Shown here piece by piece: positions 8,353-16,427 of a DNA stretch of 64,000 nt (its first letter is position 1; every line of letters begins with the position of its first letter). A program made the position numbers and the translations under genes. The stretch is taken from positions 4,712,001 through 4,776,000 of the forward strand of contig NZ_CP148752.1 in assembly GCF_040448305.1 (NCBI RefSeq). The letters are read 5' to 3'. The notes below the pieces were generated by a model. It was not told the DNA's origin. It saw only the letters and a list, made by a program, of their open reading frames with translations, and ran no database searches. The stretch comes from Pseudomonas fluorescens. GTDB lineage: Bacteria; Pseudomonadota; Gammaproteobacteria; Pseudomonadales; Pseudomonadaceae.

Positions 8353-9281
8353 TTGAGCGCCCCGCGCAGGTCGGCCGCCGCATCGGACAAGGACTGTGCC
8401 GCGCCTTCAACAAACGGCGCCATGCTGATAAAGCCGTGGATCATGCCGTCACAACGCTGGACGCGCACAGGCACTCCGGCCTCGCGCAAGCACTCGGCCA
8501 TTGCCTCGCCTTCATCGCGCAATGGGTCGAATTCGGCGGTAATCAGGGTCGTTGGCGGCAACCCCGTCAGGCTCTCGGCGCGCAGTGGCGAGGCCAATGG
8601 ATCATCCGCCTGCCCGACGTCTTGCAAATATTGTTGCCAGAACCAGCGCATCATCCCGGCGGAAAGCAGATAGCTCTCGGCGAAGTCTTCGAAGGACTGA
8701 CTGTCGCAACCTGCGTCGGTAACGGGATAGAACAGGCACTGATAACTGATCTTCGGCCCCCGGCGCTGTACCGCCAACTGACTAACCGCCAGCGCCAGAT
8801 TGCCCCCGGCGCTGTCCCCGGCCACGGCCAGCCGGCTGCCATCGACGCGCAGTTCAACCGCGTGCTCGACCAGCCAGCAGGTGGCCGCATAACAATCGAG
8901 AGGTGCCGCCGGGAACGGGTGTTCCGGGGCCAGTCGGTAAGCGACCGACACCACCACCGCCTCAGTCTGGCGGGCCAGCGAGCGGCAGAGATTGTCGTGG
9001 GTATCGAGATTGCCCATGACGAATCCGCCGCCATGGAAAAACACCAGCAATGGCAGATCAGGTTGTTCCGATGGCCGGTACAGCCGTGCGTCCAGTTCAC
9101 CGTCCGCGCCGGCCACCCGCAAGTCGCGCACCTCGCTCATCGGTTCGCCGGGGATGGCCGGCAGCAGGTTGTCGGAGAACTGCCGGTATTGAGCGGCATC
9201 GACCTGGCTGAAATCGGGCTCCGGAATGTCGCGAAACTGCTGGAGAACCCCAGCGATCTGCTTATCGAGCGGCATGGGCAT
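8349..9281 (-). CDS. Alpha/beta hydrolase, hormone-sensitive-lipase family
   Basis: 310 aa. Shows HGGGFVMG (oxyanion hole), the nucleophile motif GDSAGG, an Asp in FDPLRDEGEAMA and the His in IHGFISM, in the order expected for the HSL/acetyl-esterase family. Predicted to cleave short-chain esters or lactones in the cytoplasm. It lies between an SDR (20-bp overlap with its 3' end) and the RibB-like gene (4-bp overlap), so all three are cotranscribed from operator site 3. By context the substrate may be a steroid ester or a lactone formed during ring degradation. A second start two codons downstream is possible. Confidence 0.85.
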   Translation of the reverse strand: MPMPLDKQIAGVLQQFRDIPEPDFSQVDAAQYRQFSDNLLPAIPGEPMSEVRDLRVAGADGELDARLYRPSEQPDLPLLVFFHGGGFVMGNLDTHDNLCRSLARQTEAVVVSVAYRLAPEHPFPAAPLDCYAATCWLVEHAVELRVDGSRLAVAGDSAGGNLALAVSQLAVQRRGPKISYQCLFYPVTDAGCDSQSFEDFAESYLLSAGMMRWFWQQYLQDVGQADDPLASPLRAESLTGLPPTTLITAEFDPLRDEGEAMAECLREAGVPVRVQRCDGMIHGFISMAPFVEGAAQSLSDAAADLRGALK

Positions 9282-10101
9282 CGTCCTCTACGTCGGCCAT
9301 TTGAAACTGCGGATTGGTCTCGCCCAGAATGCTTTGAACCCGACGCTCAAGGGCCGGCTTGAAACCCTTGTGGGGCAGGATCCAGAAGCGTTTTTGCGCA
9401 ACGGCGGCGAACACTTGCGCGGCCAGCTCCGCCGGGGTCATGCCTTGGCGAATGGTGCTGTCGAGCAGTTGACTGAAGTCGGATCCGGCGGTGTCCACCA
9501 CCTGGTTCGACGCCATGATTTCACTGGCCACCGGCCCCGGGCACAGCACCGAAACCGACACCGGCGCACCGAGCATGGCGAGTTCGTAATGCAGGGTTTC
9601 CGAGAGCGCGACCACGGCCTGCTTGGTCACGTTGTACGGTGCCATCAGCGGACTGCTGACCAGCCCGGCAAGGGACGCGGTGTTGATCACATGGGCCGCC
9701 CGGCCCTGGCTGAGCAACAGCGGCACAAAACTGCGAATGCCGTTGATCACGCCGTTGAGGTTGACGTCGAGCATGCGCTGCCATTGTGCCTCGGTGATTT
9801 CCCAGCTGAAGCCGGTTTGCATCACTCCGGCGTTGTTGAACAGCAGGTCGACCCCGCCAAAGTGCTCGACAGCCCGGTCACGCAAGCGCTCGACCTGCGT
9901 TACATCACCGACATCGGTGACGCAGGCAATCGCCTGCGCACCACGGGCCTGCAATTCGTCGCACAGGGCTTGCAGGCCCGCTGCATCCCGATCCGCCAGC
10001 ACCAGGCGCATGCCCAGCGTCGCCGCGTGTTCGGCCAGACCGCGGCCAATACCACTGGCGGCCCCGGTAATCACCGCTACCGGCCCTTGTTCATTACTCA
10101 T
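9262..10101 (-). CDS. Short-chain dehydrogenase/reductase
   Basis: 279 aa from the ATG at 10101, chosen because GGAG lies 8 bases upstream; a frame extension to 10161 would run into the operator. Classical SDR features: TGAASGIG cofactor motif, NNAG, a Ser in NTASLAG and the YNVTK catalytic pair. Length is longer than the usual 250 aa because of a C-terminal extension (KGFKPALERRVQSILG). It is the first gene of a three-gene minus-strand operon and is divergent from kshA, sharing operator site 3. Substrate likely a hydroxysteroid or intermediate; not determined. Confidence 0.85.
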   Translation of the reverse strand: MSNEQGPVAVITGAASGIGRGLAEHAATLGMRLVLADRDAAGLQALCDELQARGAQAIACVTDVGDVTQVERLRDRAVEHFGGVDLLFNNAGVMQTGFSWEITEAQWQRMLDVNLNGVINGIRSFVPLLLSQGRAAHVINTASLAGLVSSPLMAPYNVTKQAVVALSETLHYELAMLGAPVSVSVLCPGPVASEIMASNQVVDTAGSDFSQLLDSTIRQGMTPAELAAQVFAAVAQKRFWILPHKGFKPALERRVQSILGETNPQFQMADVEDDAHAAR

Positions 10102-10160
10102 CGCCAACTCCTGCCATGGGTCCAATGTCGCCAGTAGAGCGGGCCAGCCAAAAGCAGCCA

Positions 10161-10178
10161 TCGTCCATTCAGACGATG
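10161..10178 (+). promoter_or_regulatory. Regulon operator site 3 (SDR/kshA divergent promoter)
   Basis: Reads TCGTCCATTCAGACGATG and, with the preceding CA, is nearly a perfect palindrome (CATCGTC-N6-GACGATG), so it can serve both directions: 69 bp before kshA and 59 bp before the SDR. Confidence 0.65.
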
Positions 10179-10247
10179 CCCGCTTTTACAGGGGCGGCAG
10201 AATCCGTTACATGCGCCAAACCCGTGATCCCTTGGGAGAATAATAAG

Positions 10248-11291
10248 ATGAGTACCCTGCACCGCATCGAAGCCAAACTGCTGGAAGACCGCTACGCCCG
10301 TGGCTGGCATTGCCTGGGCCTGGCCGCGCAATACCGCGACGGCAAGGCCCACCGCCTGGAGGTGTTCGGCACCCGTCTGGTGGCGTTCCAGGGTGAAGAC
10401 GGCGATCTGCATATTCTTGATGGCTACTGCCCGCACATGGGCGCCGACCTGAGCACCGGTTGCGTCGAAGGCAACTCGATCCGCTGCCCGTTCCACGCCT
10501 GGCGCTGGGGCGCCGACGGCGTGTGCGATGACATCCCCTATGCCAAGCGCATCCCGCCACGGGCCAAAATCAAAAGCTGGCCGATCATGGAAGAAAACCA
10601 GCTGCTGTTCGTCTGGAACGACCCCGAAGGCAACCCGCCGCTGCCGGAACAACGCATTCCGCGCATCGACGCCTGCTATAACGACGAATGGGCGGCGTGG
10701 GAAGTCGCCGAGCTGCAGATTGGCACCAACTGCCGCGAACTGATCGACAACATCGCCGACATGGCGCACTTCGGTACCGTGCACGGCGCGCCGGTCGAAG
10801 AGTTCATCAACATTTTCCAGGGCCACCTGGCCACCCAGATCATGCGCGCCCGCAGTGAGCGCCTGTCCGGCGACAGCGTGCTGACCACCGAAGCCACCTA
10901 TTTCGGCCCGGCCTATCAGATCACCGAAATGAACGGCGCCATGAACGGCCAGCCGATCCATTCGATCCTGCTCAACTGTCACGTACCGATCGACCTCGAT
11001 AGCTTCACCCTGCGCTACGGCGTACTGGTGAAGAAGATCCCGGGGCTCAGCGAAGAGCAGAACCAGGCGATGGCCAAGGCCTACGTAGCGCAGGCGCAGG
11101 CAGCCTTCTACGAAGACGTGGCCATCTGGCACAGCAAGACCCGCGTCGACAACCCGCTGCTGTGTGACGGCGACGGTCCGGTCTATCAGTTGCGCCGTTG
11201 GTACGAGCAGTTCTACACCGACGTCCAGGCGCTGTCGGCGGACGTTGCCGAACACAAGAAGTTTGTCGTGCGCGCCAGCGAACGGGTCTGA
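10248..11291 (+). CDS. kshA: Rieske non-haem iron oxygenase, KshA-like 3-ketosteroid 9-alpha-hydroxylase
   Basis: 347 aa from the ATG at 10248 (GGGAGAA 7 bases upstream). The Rieske [2Fe-2S] ligands are C61, H63, C80 and H83 (YCPHMG, CPFHAW). The catalytic domain has TNCRELIDNIADMAHFGTVH with the mononuclear-iron Asp/His/His region, and later NKTRxDNPLL-type sequence (SKTRVDNPLL) followed by CDGDGPVYQLRRWYEQFY. These motifs match actinobacterial KshA closely. With a ketosteroid dehydrogenase it would open ring B by 9-alpha-hydroxylation. The partner reductase KshB is not in the window. Followed after 136 bp by the LuxR regulator. Confidence 0.88.
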   Translation: MSTLHRIEAKLLEDRYARGWHCLGLAAQYRDGKAHRLEVFGTRLVAFQGEDGDLHILDGYCPHMGADLSTGCVEGNSIRCPFHAWRWGADGVCDDIPYAKRIPPRAKIKSWPIMEENQLLFVWNDPEGNPPLPEQRIPRIDACYNDEWAAWEVAELQIGTNCRELIDNIADMAHFGTVHGAPVEEFINIFQGHLATQIMRARSERLSGDSVLTTEATYFGPAYQITEMNGAMNGQPIHSILLNCHVPIDLDSFTLRYGVLVKKIPGLSEEQNQAMAKAYVAQAQAAFYEDVAIWHSKTRVDNPLLCDGDGPVYQLRRWYEQFYTDVQALSADVAEHKKFVVRASERV

Positions 11292-11427
11292 CGCCAGCGG
11301 CTTTTCGCCCGCCCCGGGCCTGATCGGCAGCCGCCTGTCAGGCCCTGAGCCCGAGCGTTGCAAGGAGTCGATACCGGCGCTTATTCTCGGCCACCGCCAA
11401 CGCTAATAATAAAAACGGTTTTTCCCC

Positions 11428-12558
11428 ATGCAGCAGAGCCTCAGCCTCGATACGTTCAGTGATTTGATCGGCAACCTCTATCAGGGGCCGCTGGAAACCA
11501 TTCCCTGGGCGACTTTTCTCAATCAGCTCAATGTGCATCTGAACAGCAAGTACGTGACCTTCATCCTGCGTCCGCCCAGCGCCCACGTGGACGGCCTGAT
11601 GGTCAACACCACCGGCACCTCGACCGAGGCGACCGCGTCGTACAACACACATTTTTTCAGCCTCGACCCGTTCGTCGACCTGCCCAACCGCCAGGTCGTG
11701 ACCCTCGCCGAGTTCGTCTCCAATGACGACTGGCAGAATTCCGAGTTCTACAAGAACTTCCTTGAACCGGTGGACGTGTTCCACATCCTCGGTGCCGACA
11801 TCAACACCGTCGACGGCGCCCAGTGCCGCATTCGTATCAGTCGCGGACGTGACGACAAGCCTTTCGGCAATGAAGAAAAGGCCATGCTCACGCATTTCAT
11901 TGCGCACCTGGAACGTTCGATCAAGATCCACATGCAACTCAACCGCATCGAAGCCGAGCGCAATCTGTACGCCGGCGCGGTGAACCAGATGGCGGTCGGC
12001 ACGATCATCCTCGACGAGTCCGGCAAGGTCCTGCAGACCAACCAGGTCGCCGACCGGCTGATCCAGGAAAAGGACGGCATCAAACTGGTCAACGATGGCC
12101 TGCAGGTCGGTACGGCCCGGGACACCCAGGAGTTCCGCCGACTGGTCAAGCAGTCGCTGCTGTCGCAAAAGAGCGGCAACCCGTCAGTGGTCGAGGCTCT
12201 GCGCGTACAGCGGCCGTCCGGCAAAGCGGATCTGGGGATCATCGTGCGCTCAGTGCCGCTGAGCGATTGGAGCGAAGGCAAACAGTGCCCCACGGTGGTG
12301 ATTTTCATCAGCGACCCCGAGCAGCAGTCCACCGCACCCCAGGATATCGTCCGCGCACTGTTCGACTTCACCCCGGCGGAAACCCAGCTGGCGATGTTGC
12401 TGGCCAACGGCTTGACCCTCGACGAAGCGTCGGAAGAGCTGGGCATCAGCCGCAACACCTCCCGGGCACACCTGCGCTCGACCTTCTCCAAGACCGGCGT
12501 GACCCGCCAGACCATGCTGGTGCGCCTGATCCTGCGCAGCGTGGCGACACTCGGCTAA
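11428..12558 (+). CDS. LuxR-family transcriptional regulator, TesR-like
   Basis: 376 aa. The C-terminus (about 305-370) is a GerE/LuxR helix-turn-helix (FTPAETQLAMLLANGLTLDE, then EELGISRNTSRAHLRSTFSK). The N-terminal 290 residues are not a receiver or an acyl-homoserine-lactone domain; they look like a PAS-like sensory region. Size and layout agree with TesR, the LuxR-type activator of steroid genes in Comamonas testosteroni. It is the only regulator inside the island, downstream of kshA, and is the natural candidate to bind the eight GTCC-N4-GGAC sites. No strong ribosome-binding site precedes the ATG, so expression may depend on kshA read-through or the start may be weak. Confidence 0.8.
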   Translation: MQQSLSLDTFSDLIGNLYQGPLETIPWATFLNQLNVHLNSKYVTFILRPPSAHVDGLMVNTTGTSTEATASYNTHFFSLDPFVDLPNRQVVTLAEFVSNDDWQNSEFYKNFLEPVDVFHILGADINTVDGAQCRIRISRGRDDKPFGNEEKAMLTHFIAHLERSIKIHMQLNRIEAERNLYAGAVNQMAVGTIILDESGKVLQTNQVADRLIQEKDGIKLVNDGLQVGTARDTQEFRRLVKQSLLSQKSGNPSVVEALRVQRPSGKADLGIIVRSVPLSDWSEGKQCPTVVIFISDPEQQSTAPQDIVRALFDFTPAETQLAMLLANGLTLDEASEELGISRNTSRAHLRSTFSKTGVTRQTMLVRLILRSVATLG

Positions 12559-12573
12559 CCCTCATTGCCGCCC

Positions 12574-12591
12574 TCGTCCGCTCGGACGATG
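12574..12591 (+). promoter_or_regulatory. Regulon operator site 4 (upstream of the Nudix gene)
   Basis: Reads TCGTCCGCTCGGACGATG, nearly a perfect palindrome, between the regulator's stop and the Nudix start (54 bp). It suggests the Nudix gene has its own regulated promoter. Confidence 0.65.
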
Positions 12592-12645
12592 GCGGCTCCC
12601 GTTGTACAGCGCACAGTGTCTTTATCCCAAACAGGGGACTGCCCC

Positions 12646-13194
12646 ATGCGCAACTGCCCAACCATCCTCAAGACTGAACTGCTGGCGCAAAGCGGCCACT
12701 TTCAGATCGAAGCCCTGCACCTGCAATTCAGCAACGGCCAGCAGCGGGTCTACGAACGCCTGCGCGGCACCGGTTATCGCTCGGTGATGCTGGTGGCGAT
12801 GCCCGATCCAGAGCATGTGCTGCTGGTGCGCGAATACGCGGTCGGAGTGGAGAAAACCATTCTTGGCCTGCCCAAGGGTGGCGCCGAGCCCGATGAAGAC
12901 TATTTGCAGGCGGCGCAGCGCGAGCTGAGCGAAGAAGTCGGAATGCGCGCCGCCCGCCTCACCGAACTGGGCGAGCTGACGCTGGCACCGGGGCATTTGT
13001 GCCATCGCTACCGGGTGGTACTGGCCGAACAACTGAGCCCCTGCCAACTGCAAGGCGACGAACCCGAACCCCTGGAATGTCTGCGCGTACCTCTGGCGCA
13101 GATCCCCGAACTGGTGGCCCGTGGCGAACTGCACGAAGCCCGGGCGATTGCGGCGCTGTTCATGGCCATGGGCGCCCTTGCCCGACGCGGCTGA
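12646..13194 (+). CDS. Nudix hydrolase, NudE-like paralog
   Basis: 182 aa from the ATG at 12646 (AGGGG 8 bases upstream). A complete Nudix box GX5EX7REUXEEXGU is present (GGAEPDE...RELSEEVGM). Overall it resembles NudE, which hydrolyses ADP-ribose and related ADP compounds, but it has LPKGGAEPDE where NudE proteins of Pseudomonas have SLPKGLVEPGE, so I take it as a diverged paralog rather than the housekeeping gene. It sits inside the steroid island directly after the regulator and behind operator site 4. A role in removing a CoA or ADP-linked pathway by-product is possible but unproven. Confidence 0.8.
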   Translation: MRNCPTILKTELLAQSGHFQIEALHLQFSNGQQRVYERLRGTGYRSVMLVAMPDPEHVLLVREYAVGVEKTILGLPKGGAEPDEDYLQAAQRELSEEVGMRAARLTELGELTLAPGHLCHRYRVVLAEQLSPCQLQGDEPEPLECLRVPLAQIPELVARGELHEARAIAALFMAMGALARRG

Positions 13195-13230
13195 CATCCC
13201 CCCAAAAAACCTGTGGACCACCCAAATCAC

Positions 13231-13320
13231 TGTGGGAGCGAGCTTGCTCGCGATGAGGCCGGGACATCCAACATCTGTATCGCCTGACACTCCGTCATCG
13301 CGAGCAAGCTCGCTCCCACA
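13231..13320. repeat. REPIN
   Basis: Inverted REP pair (TGTGGGAGCGAGCTTGCTCG ... CGAGCAAGCTCGCTCCCACA) after the Nudix gene. Confidence 0.9.
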
Positions 13321-13348
13321 GGTTTTGCGCAGGTTCTAATTCACCGAG

Positions 13349-13366
13349 TAGTCCATTCGGACGAAG
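13349..13366 (+). promoter_or_regulatory. Regulon operator site 5 (upstream of a small exported protein)
   Basis: Reads TAGTCCATTCGGACGAAG, 61 bp before the small gene at 13428, same orientation as the gene. One mismatch to the distal consensus (GAAG for GATG). Confidence 0.6.
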
Positions 13367-13427
13367 CCATTCGCGAATCGCCGCCATAACCTGTCTCTAC
13401 AACAATAAAACCGTGTCGAGACTCATC

Positions 13428-13595
13428 ATGCGCAAAACTACTTGTGCTCTATTCATCATCCTCTGTGCGGGTGCTTCCACCAGTCTGTGCCAGCTGTTCA
13501 AGAACGAAGCCTACCGACCGACCACGGCCTACTTCAGCTGTTCGAGCACGGCGATCAATTGCTATCCGCCCGTGGTGCGCAATCTTCTGCCTTGA
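13428..13595 (+). CDS. Small exported protein of unknown function (55 aa)
   Basis: Begins MRKTTCALFIILCAGASTSL, a signal peptide; the mature part is about 35 residues with two cysteines (FSCSSTAINCYPP) that could form a disulfide. I recognise no family. Support for its being real: a regulon operator upstream, a signal peptide, and a strong terminator 20 bp after the stop. An alternative GTG start lies five codons upstream. It would be a periplasmic or secreted component of the steroid regulon. Confidence 0.6.
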   Translation: MRKTTCALFIILCAGASTSLCQLFKNEAYRPTTAYFSCSSTAINCYPPVVRNLLP

Positions 13596-13613
13596 GCGCG
13601 GTTTCCACCGGCC

Positions 13614-13646
13614 ATAAAAAAACCACCGAATCATCGGTGGTTTTTT
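13614..13646. terminator. Bidirectional terminator
   Basis: Stem AACCACCGA / TCGGTGGTT (13621-13629 with 13634-13642), A-tract before and T-tract after, between the small exported protein (plus) and the aldolase gene (minus). It can end both converging transcripts. Confidence 0.85.
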
Positions 13647-13660
13647 CGTTGCCGCAATAA

Positions 13661-14695
13661 TCAGGTCGGCAGTACACCCCTGGCCCGCGACAGGGTCAGC
13701 GCCAGATCTTCGATCATATCTTCCTGCCCCCCCACTGTGCCTCGCCGCCCCAGCTCCACCAGCAGCTCACGAGCAGCAATCCCGTACTTCTGCTCAGCCC
13801 GCTTGGCAAACAGCAGGAACGAACTGTAAACCCCGGCATAACCCAACGTCAGCGCATCACGGTCGAGACGGATCGGCTGGTCCATCATCGGCACCACCAG
13901 GTCTTCGGCCACGTCCATGATCTTGTACAGATCGACGCCACTGTTGACGCCCATGCGCTCCAGCACCGCGACGAACACTTCCAGCGGTGTATTGCCCGCC
14001 CCCGCGCCAAGGCCTGCAACGGATCCGTCGATGCGCGCAGCACCGGCCTCGATGGCGGCCAGGGAGTTGGCGATGGCCATGCCCATGTTGTGGTGGCCGT
14101 GGAAACCGACTTCGGTCCTGGCGTTCAGGCCGGCACGCAGGGCCCCGATCTTTTGCGTCACTTCATCGGGCAGCATGTAGCCGGCCGAATCAGTGCAGTA
14201 GATGCAGTTGGCGCCGTAGCTTTCCATCAGGCGCGCCTGCTCCAGCAGTTTCTCCGGGCTGACCATGTGCGCCATCATCAGGAAACCGACGGTGTCCAGG
14301 CCCATCTTCGCCGACATGCCAATGTGCTGGCCGGAGACGTCCGCCTCGGTGCAGTGTGTTGCCACCCGAATGGTCGACACGCCGTGTTCATGAGCCATCT
14401 TCAGATGGTCGAGGGTACCGATCCCCGGCAACAACAGGGCCGAAACCTTGGCCTGTTTCATCTGCGGGATCACCGCGGCGAAGTACTCCTCGTCACTGTG
14501 GGCCGGGAAACCGTAGTTCAACGACGCACCGCCCAGGCCGTCGCCGTGGGTGATTTCGATCAGCGGCACGCCCGCGGCATCGAGGCCGGTGGCCACTGAG
14601 ACCATTTGTTCAATGCTGATCTGGTGCTGCTTGGCGTGCATGCCGTCGCGCAGACTCATGTCGTGCAGACGCACGCTCTTACCTTGCAAATTCAT
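13661..14695 (-). CDS. tesG: 4-hydroxy-2-oxovalerate (4-hydroxy-2-oxohexanoate) aldolase
   Basis: 344 aa, the usual family length. N-terminal LHDMSLRDGMHAKQHQ carries the metal-binding Arg/Asp, and FHGHHNMGM supplies the metal-binding histidines. It splits 4-hydroxy-2-oxoacids into pyruvate and an aldehyde that is channelled to the acylating dehydrogenase encoded just upstream (13 bp gap). Last gene of the four-gene meta-cleavage operon hydrolase-hydratase-dehydrogenase-aldolase on the minus strand. In steroid degraders the substrate is 4-hydroxy-2-oxohexanoate from the ring-A fragment, giving propanal. Same fold as DmpG/BphI; assignment to the steroid pathway rests on context. Confidence 0.9.
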   Translation of the reverse strand: MNLQGKSVRLHDMSLRDGMHAKQHQISIEQMVSVATGLDAAGVPLIEITHGDGLGGASLNYGFPAHSDEEYFAAVIPQMKQAKVSALLLPGIGTLDHLKMAHEHGVSTIRVATHCTEADVSGQHIGMSAKMGLDTVGFLMMAHMVSPEKLLEQARLMESYGANCIYCTDSAGYMLPDEVTQKIGALRAGLNARTEVGFHGHHNMGMAIANSLAAIEAGAARIDGSVAGLGAGAGNTPLEVFVAVLERMGVNSGVDLYKIMDVAEDLVVPMMDQPIRLDRDALTLGYAGVYSSFLLFAKRAEQKYGIAARELLVELGRRGTVGGQEDMIEDLALTLSRARGVLPT

Positions 14696-14708
14696 GGCGT
14701 TTCTCCAC

Positions 14709-15617
14709 TCAACGGACGGGCAGTTGCAGGGTGCCCTTGTGGGCTTCTTCGGCGAACATCTCGGCGGTGCGCAATCCGGCGGCGGTCATGATGTCGAGGT
14801 TGCCGGCGGACTTGGGCAGGAAATCGCCGAGGCCTTCGACCTCGATGAAAATCGACACTTTGCGTCCGTCGAACACCGGCCCGTTGATCAGCTTGTAGCC
14901 CGGCACATAACGCTGAACTTCGCGGACCATCTCCAGCACCGAGGTGCGGATCGCGTCCTGGTTCGGCTCGTCATCTGTCAGGCAATGAATGGTGTCGCGC
15001 ATCATCAACGGCGGCTCGGCCGGGTTGATCACGATGATCGCCTTGCCGCGACGGGCGCCGCCGATCTTCTCCACTGCGCCGGCGGTGGTGCGGGTGAATT
15101 CGTCGATGTTCTGCCGCGTGCCCGGGCCTACCGAACCTGAGGACACCGTGGCGACGATTTCGCCGTAGCTCACCGGTTGCACCCGCGACACCGCCGCCAC
15201 CATCGGGATGGTCGCCTGGCCGCCGCAGGTGACCATGTTGACGTTCATCGCCAGGCTCGACGCGTGCTCCTTGAGGTTGACCGGCGGCACGCAGAACGGG
15301 CCGATGGCCGCCGGCGTGAGGTCGATCATGATCACGCCGAGCTCGTTGAGCTTGCGGCTGTTTTCCGCGTGCACGTAAGCCGAGGTGGCGTCGAAGGCGA
15401 TGCGAATGTCATCGTCGAGTACGTGGCGCAGCAAGCCGTCGACACCACCGGCGGTGGTTTTGATGCCCATTTCCCGAGCACGTTTCAGGCCTTCGGATTC
15501 AGGGTCGACGCCGACCATCCACACCGGCTCGATCCATTGCGATCGGCACATTTTCATCAGCAGATCGGTGCCGATGTTGCCCGGGCCGATAATGGCCGCT
15601 CTGAGTTTTTTGCTCAT
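14709..15617 (-). CDS. tesF: Acetaldehyde/propionaldehyde dehydrogenase, CoA-acylating
   Basis: 302 aa from the ATG at 15617, which has GGAG 8 bases upstream (an in-frame ATG five codons earlier lacks one). N-terminal NAD fold IIGPGNIGTDLL, catalytic Cys in MVTCGGQATIPMV, and a C-terminal dimerisation segment typical of DmpF/BphJ. It oxidises the aldehyde released by the aldolase to acyl-CoA with NAD. It forms a channelling complex with the adjacent aldolase in known systems. In this island propionyl-CoA is the expected product. Confidence 0.9.
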   Translation of the reverse strand: MSKKLRAAIIGPGNIGTDLLMKMCRSQWIEPVWMVGVDPESEGLKRAREMGIKTTAGGVDGLLRHVLDDDIRIAFDATSAYVHAENSRKLNELGVIMIDLTPAAIGPFCVPPVNLKEHASSLAMNVNMVTCGGQATIPMVAAVSRVQPVSYGEIVATVSSGSVGPGTRQNIDEFTRTTAGAVEKIGGARRGKAIIVINPAEPPLMMRDTIHCLTDDEPNQDAIRTSVLEMVREVQRYVPGYKLINGPVFDGRKVSIFIEVEGLGDFLPKSAGNLDIMTAAGLRTAEMFAEEAHKGTLQLPVR

Positions 15618-15635
15618 TGGGTCAAACTCCAAAAG

Positions 15636-16427
15636 TCAGGCGCAGAAAGACACCCGGGCACTGCCCAGGACATCAATGGTCAGTTCAAAACGGTCGCCGG
15701 CACGGGCCGGTTCCAGCGGCACCAGAGAGCCGGACAGAATGATTTCCCCGGCCTTGAACGGAATGCCGAAGGCACCGAGGGTGTTGGCCAGCCAGGCCAC
15801 GGCGGTCAGCGGATTGCCCTGCACCGCCGAACCCAGGCCTTCGCTCAGGGGCTCACCATTCTTGAACACACGCATGCGCAAGTTCGGCAGGTCCAATTCA
15901 CGGGGGTCGACCTTGCTGTCGCCCAGCACGAATACGCCGCAGGAGGCGTTGTCAGCGACCGTGTCCTGGATGCGGATGCGCCAGTCGTGAATCCGCGAGT
16001 CGACGATCTCGAAGCACGGCATCACGTATTCGGTGGCGGCCAGCACGTCGGCCTCGGTAATGCCGGGGCCGACCAGGTCATGCTTGAGCTTGAAGGCGAT
16101 CTCGCCCTCGGCACGGGGCTGGATCAGTTTGTTGGCGGACAGGGAAATCCGGGCATCGTCATCGAACGACATCTGCCGCGTGATGAAGCCGAAATCCGGC
16201 TGATGCACGTTGAGCATCTGCTGGACCGCCGCCGAGGTCACGCCGATTTTTTTGCCGACGATCTGGTCACCGGCCGCCACCCGACGCTCAATGGCGTACA
16301 GGGAAATGTGATAGGCGTCTTCGATGCTGATCGACGGCCAACGCTCGGTCAGCGGCGCCAGGGTGGAGCCGCTGAGCAGTGCCTGATAAAGCTCTTCGCC
16401 GAACTCACGGCGCAATTGCACGCTCAT
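15636..16427 (-). CDS. tesE: 2-hydroxypenta-2,4-dienoate hydratase family (2-keto-4-pentenoate hydratase)
   Basis: 263 aa; the ATG at 16427 overlaps the hydrolase stop by 4 bases and is preceded by AGGAGG. Contains the MhpD/FAH-type features VGKKIGVTS, EGEIAFKL and GNPLTAVAWLAN. It hydrates the dienoate made by the meta-cleavage hydrolase to a 4-hydroxy-2-oxoacid. Decarboxylases of the same family (4-oxalocrotonate type) look alike, but the operon order hydrolase-hydratase-dehydrogenase-aldolase favours the hydratase. Confidence 0.88.
   Translation of the reverse strand: MSVQLRREFGEELYQALLSGSTLAPLTERWPSISIEDAYHISLYAIERRVAAGDQIVGKKIGVTSAAVQQMLNVHQPDFGFITRQMSFDDDARISLSANKLIQPRAEGEIAFKLKHDLVGPGITEADVLAATEYVMPCFEIVDSRIHDWRIRIQDTVADNASCGVFVLGDSKVDPRELDLPNLRMRVFKNGEPLSEGLGSAVQGNPLTAVAWLANTLGAFGIPFKAGEIILSGSLVPLEPARAGDRFELTIDVLGSARVSFCA

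Noticed and set aside
9279..9286. CATCGTCC sequence near the SDR-hydrolase junction as a ninth operator
   Set aside because: Only one half-site; the second GGAC half is missing and it lies inside coding sequence.
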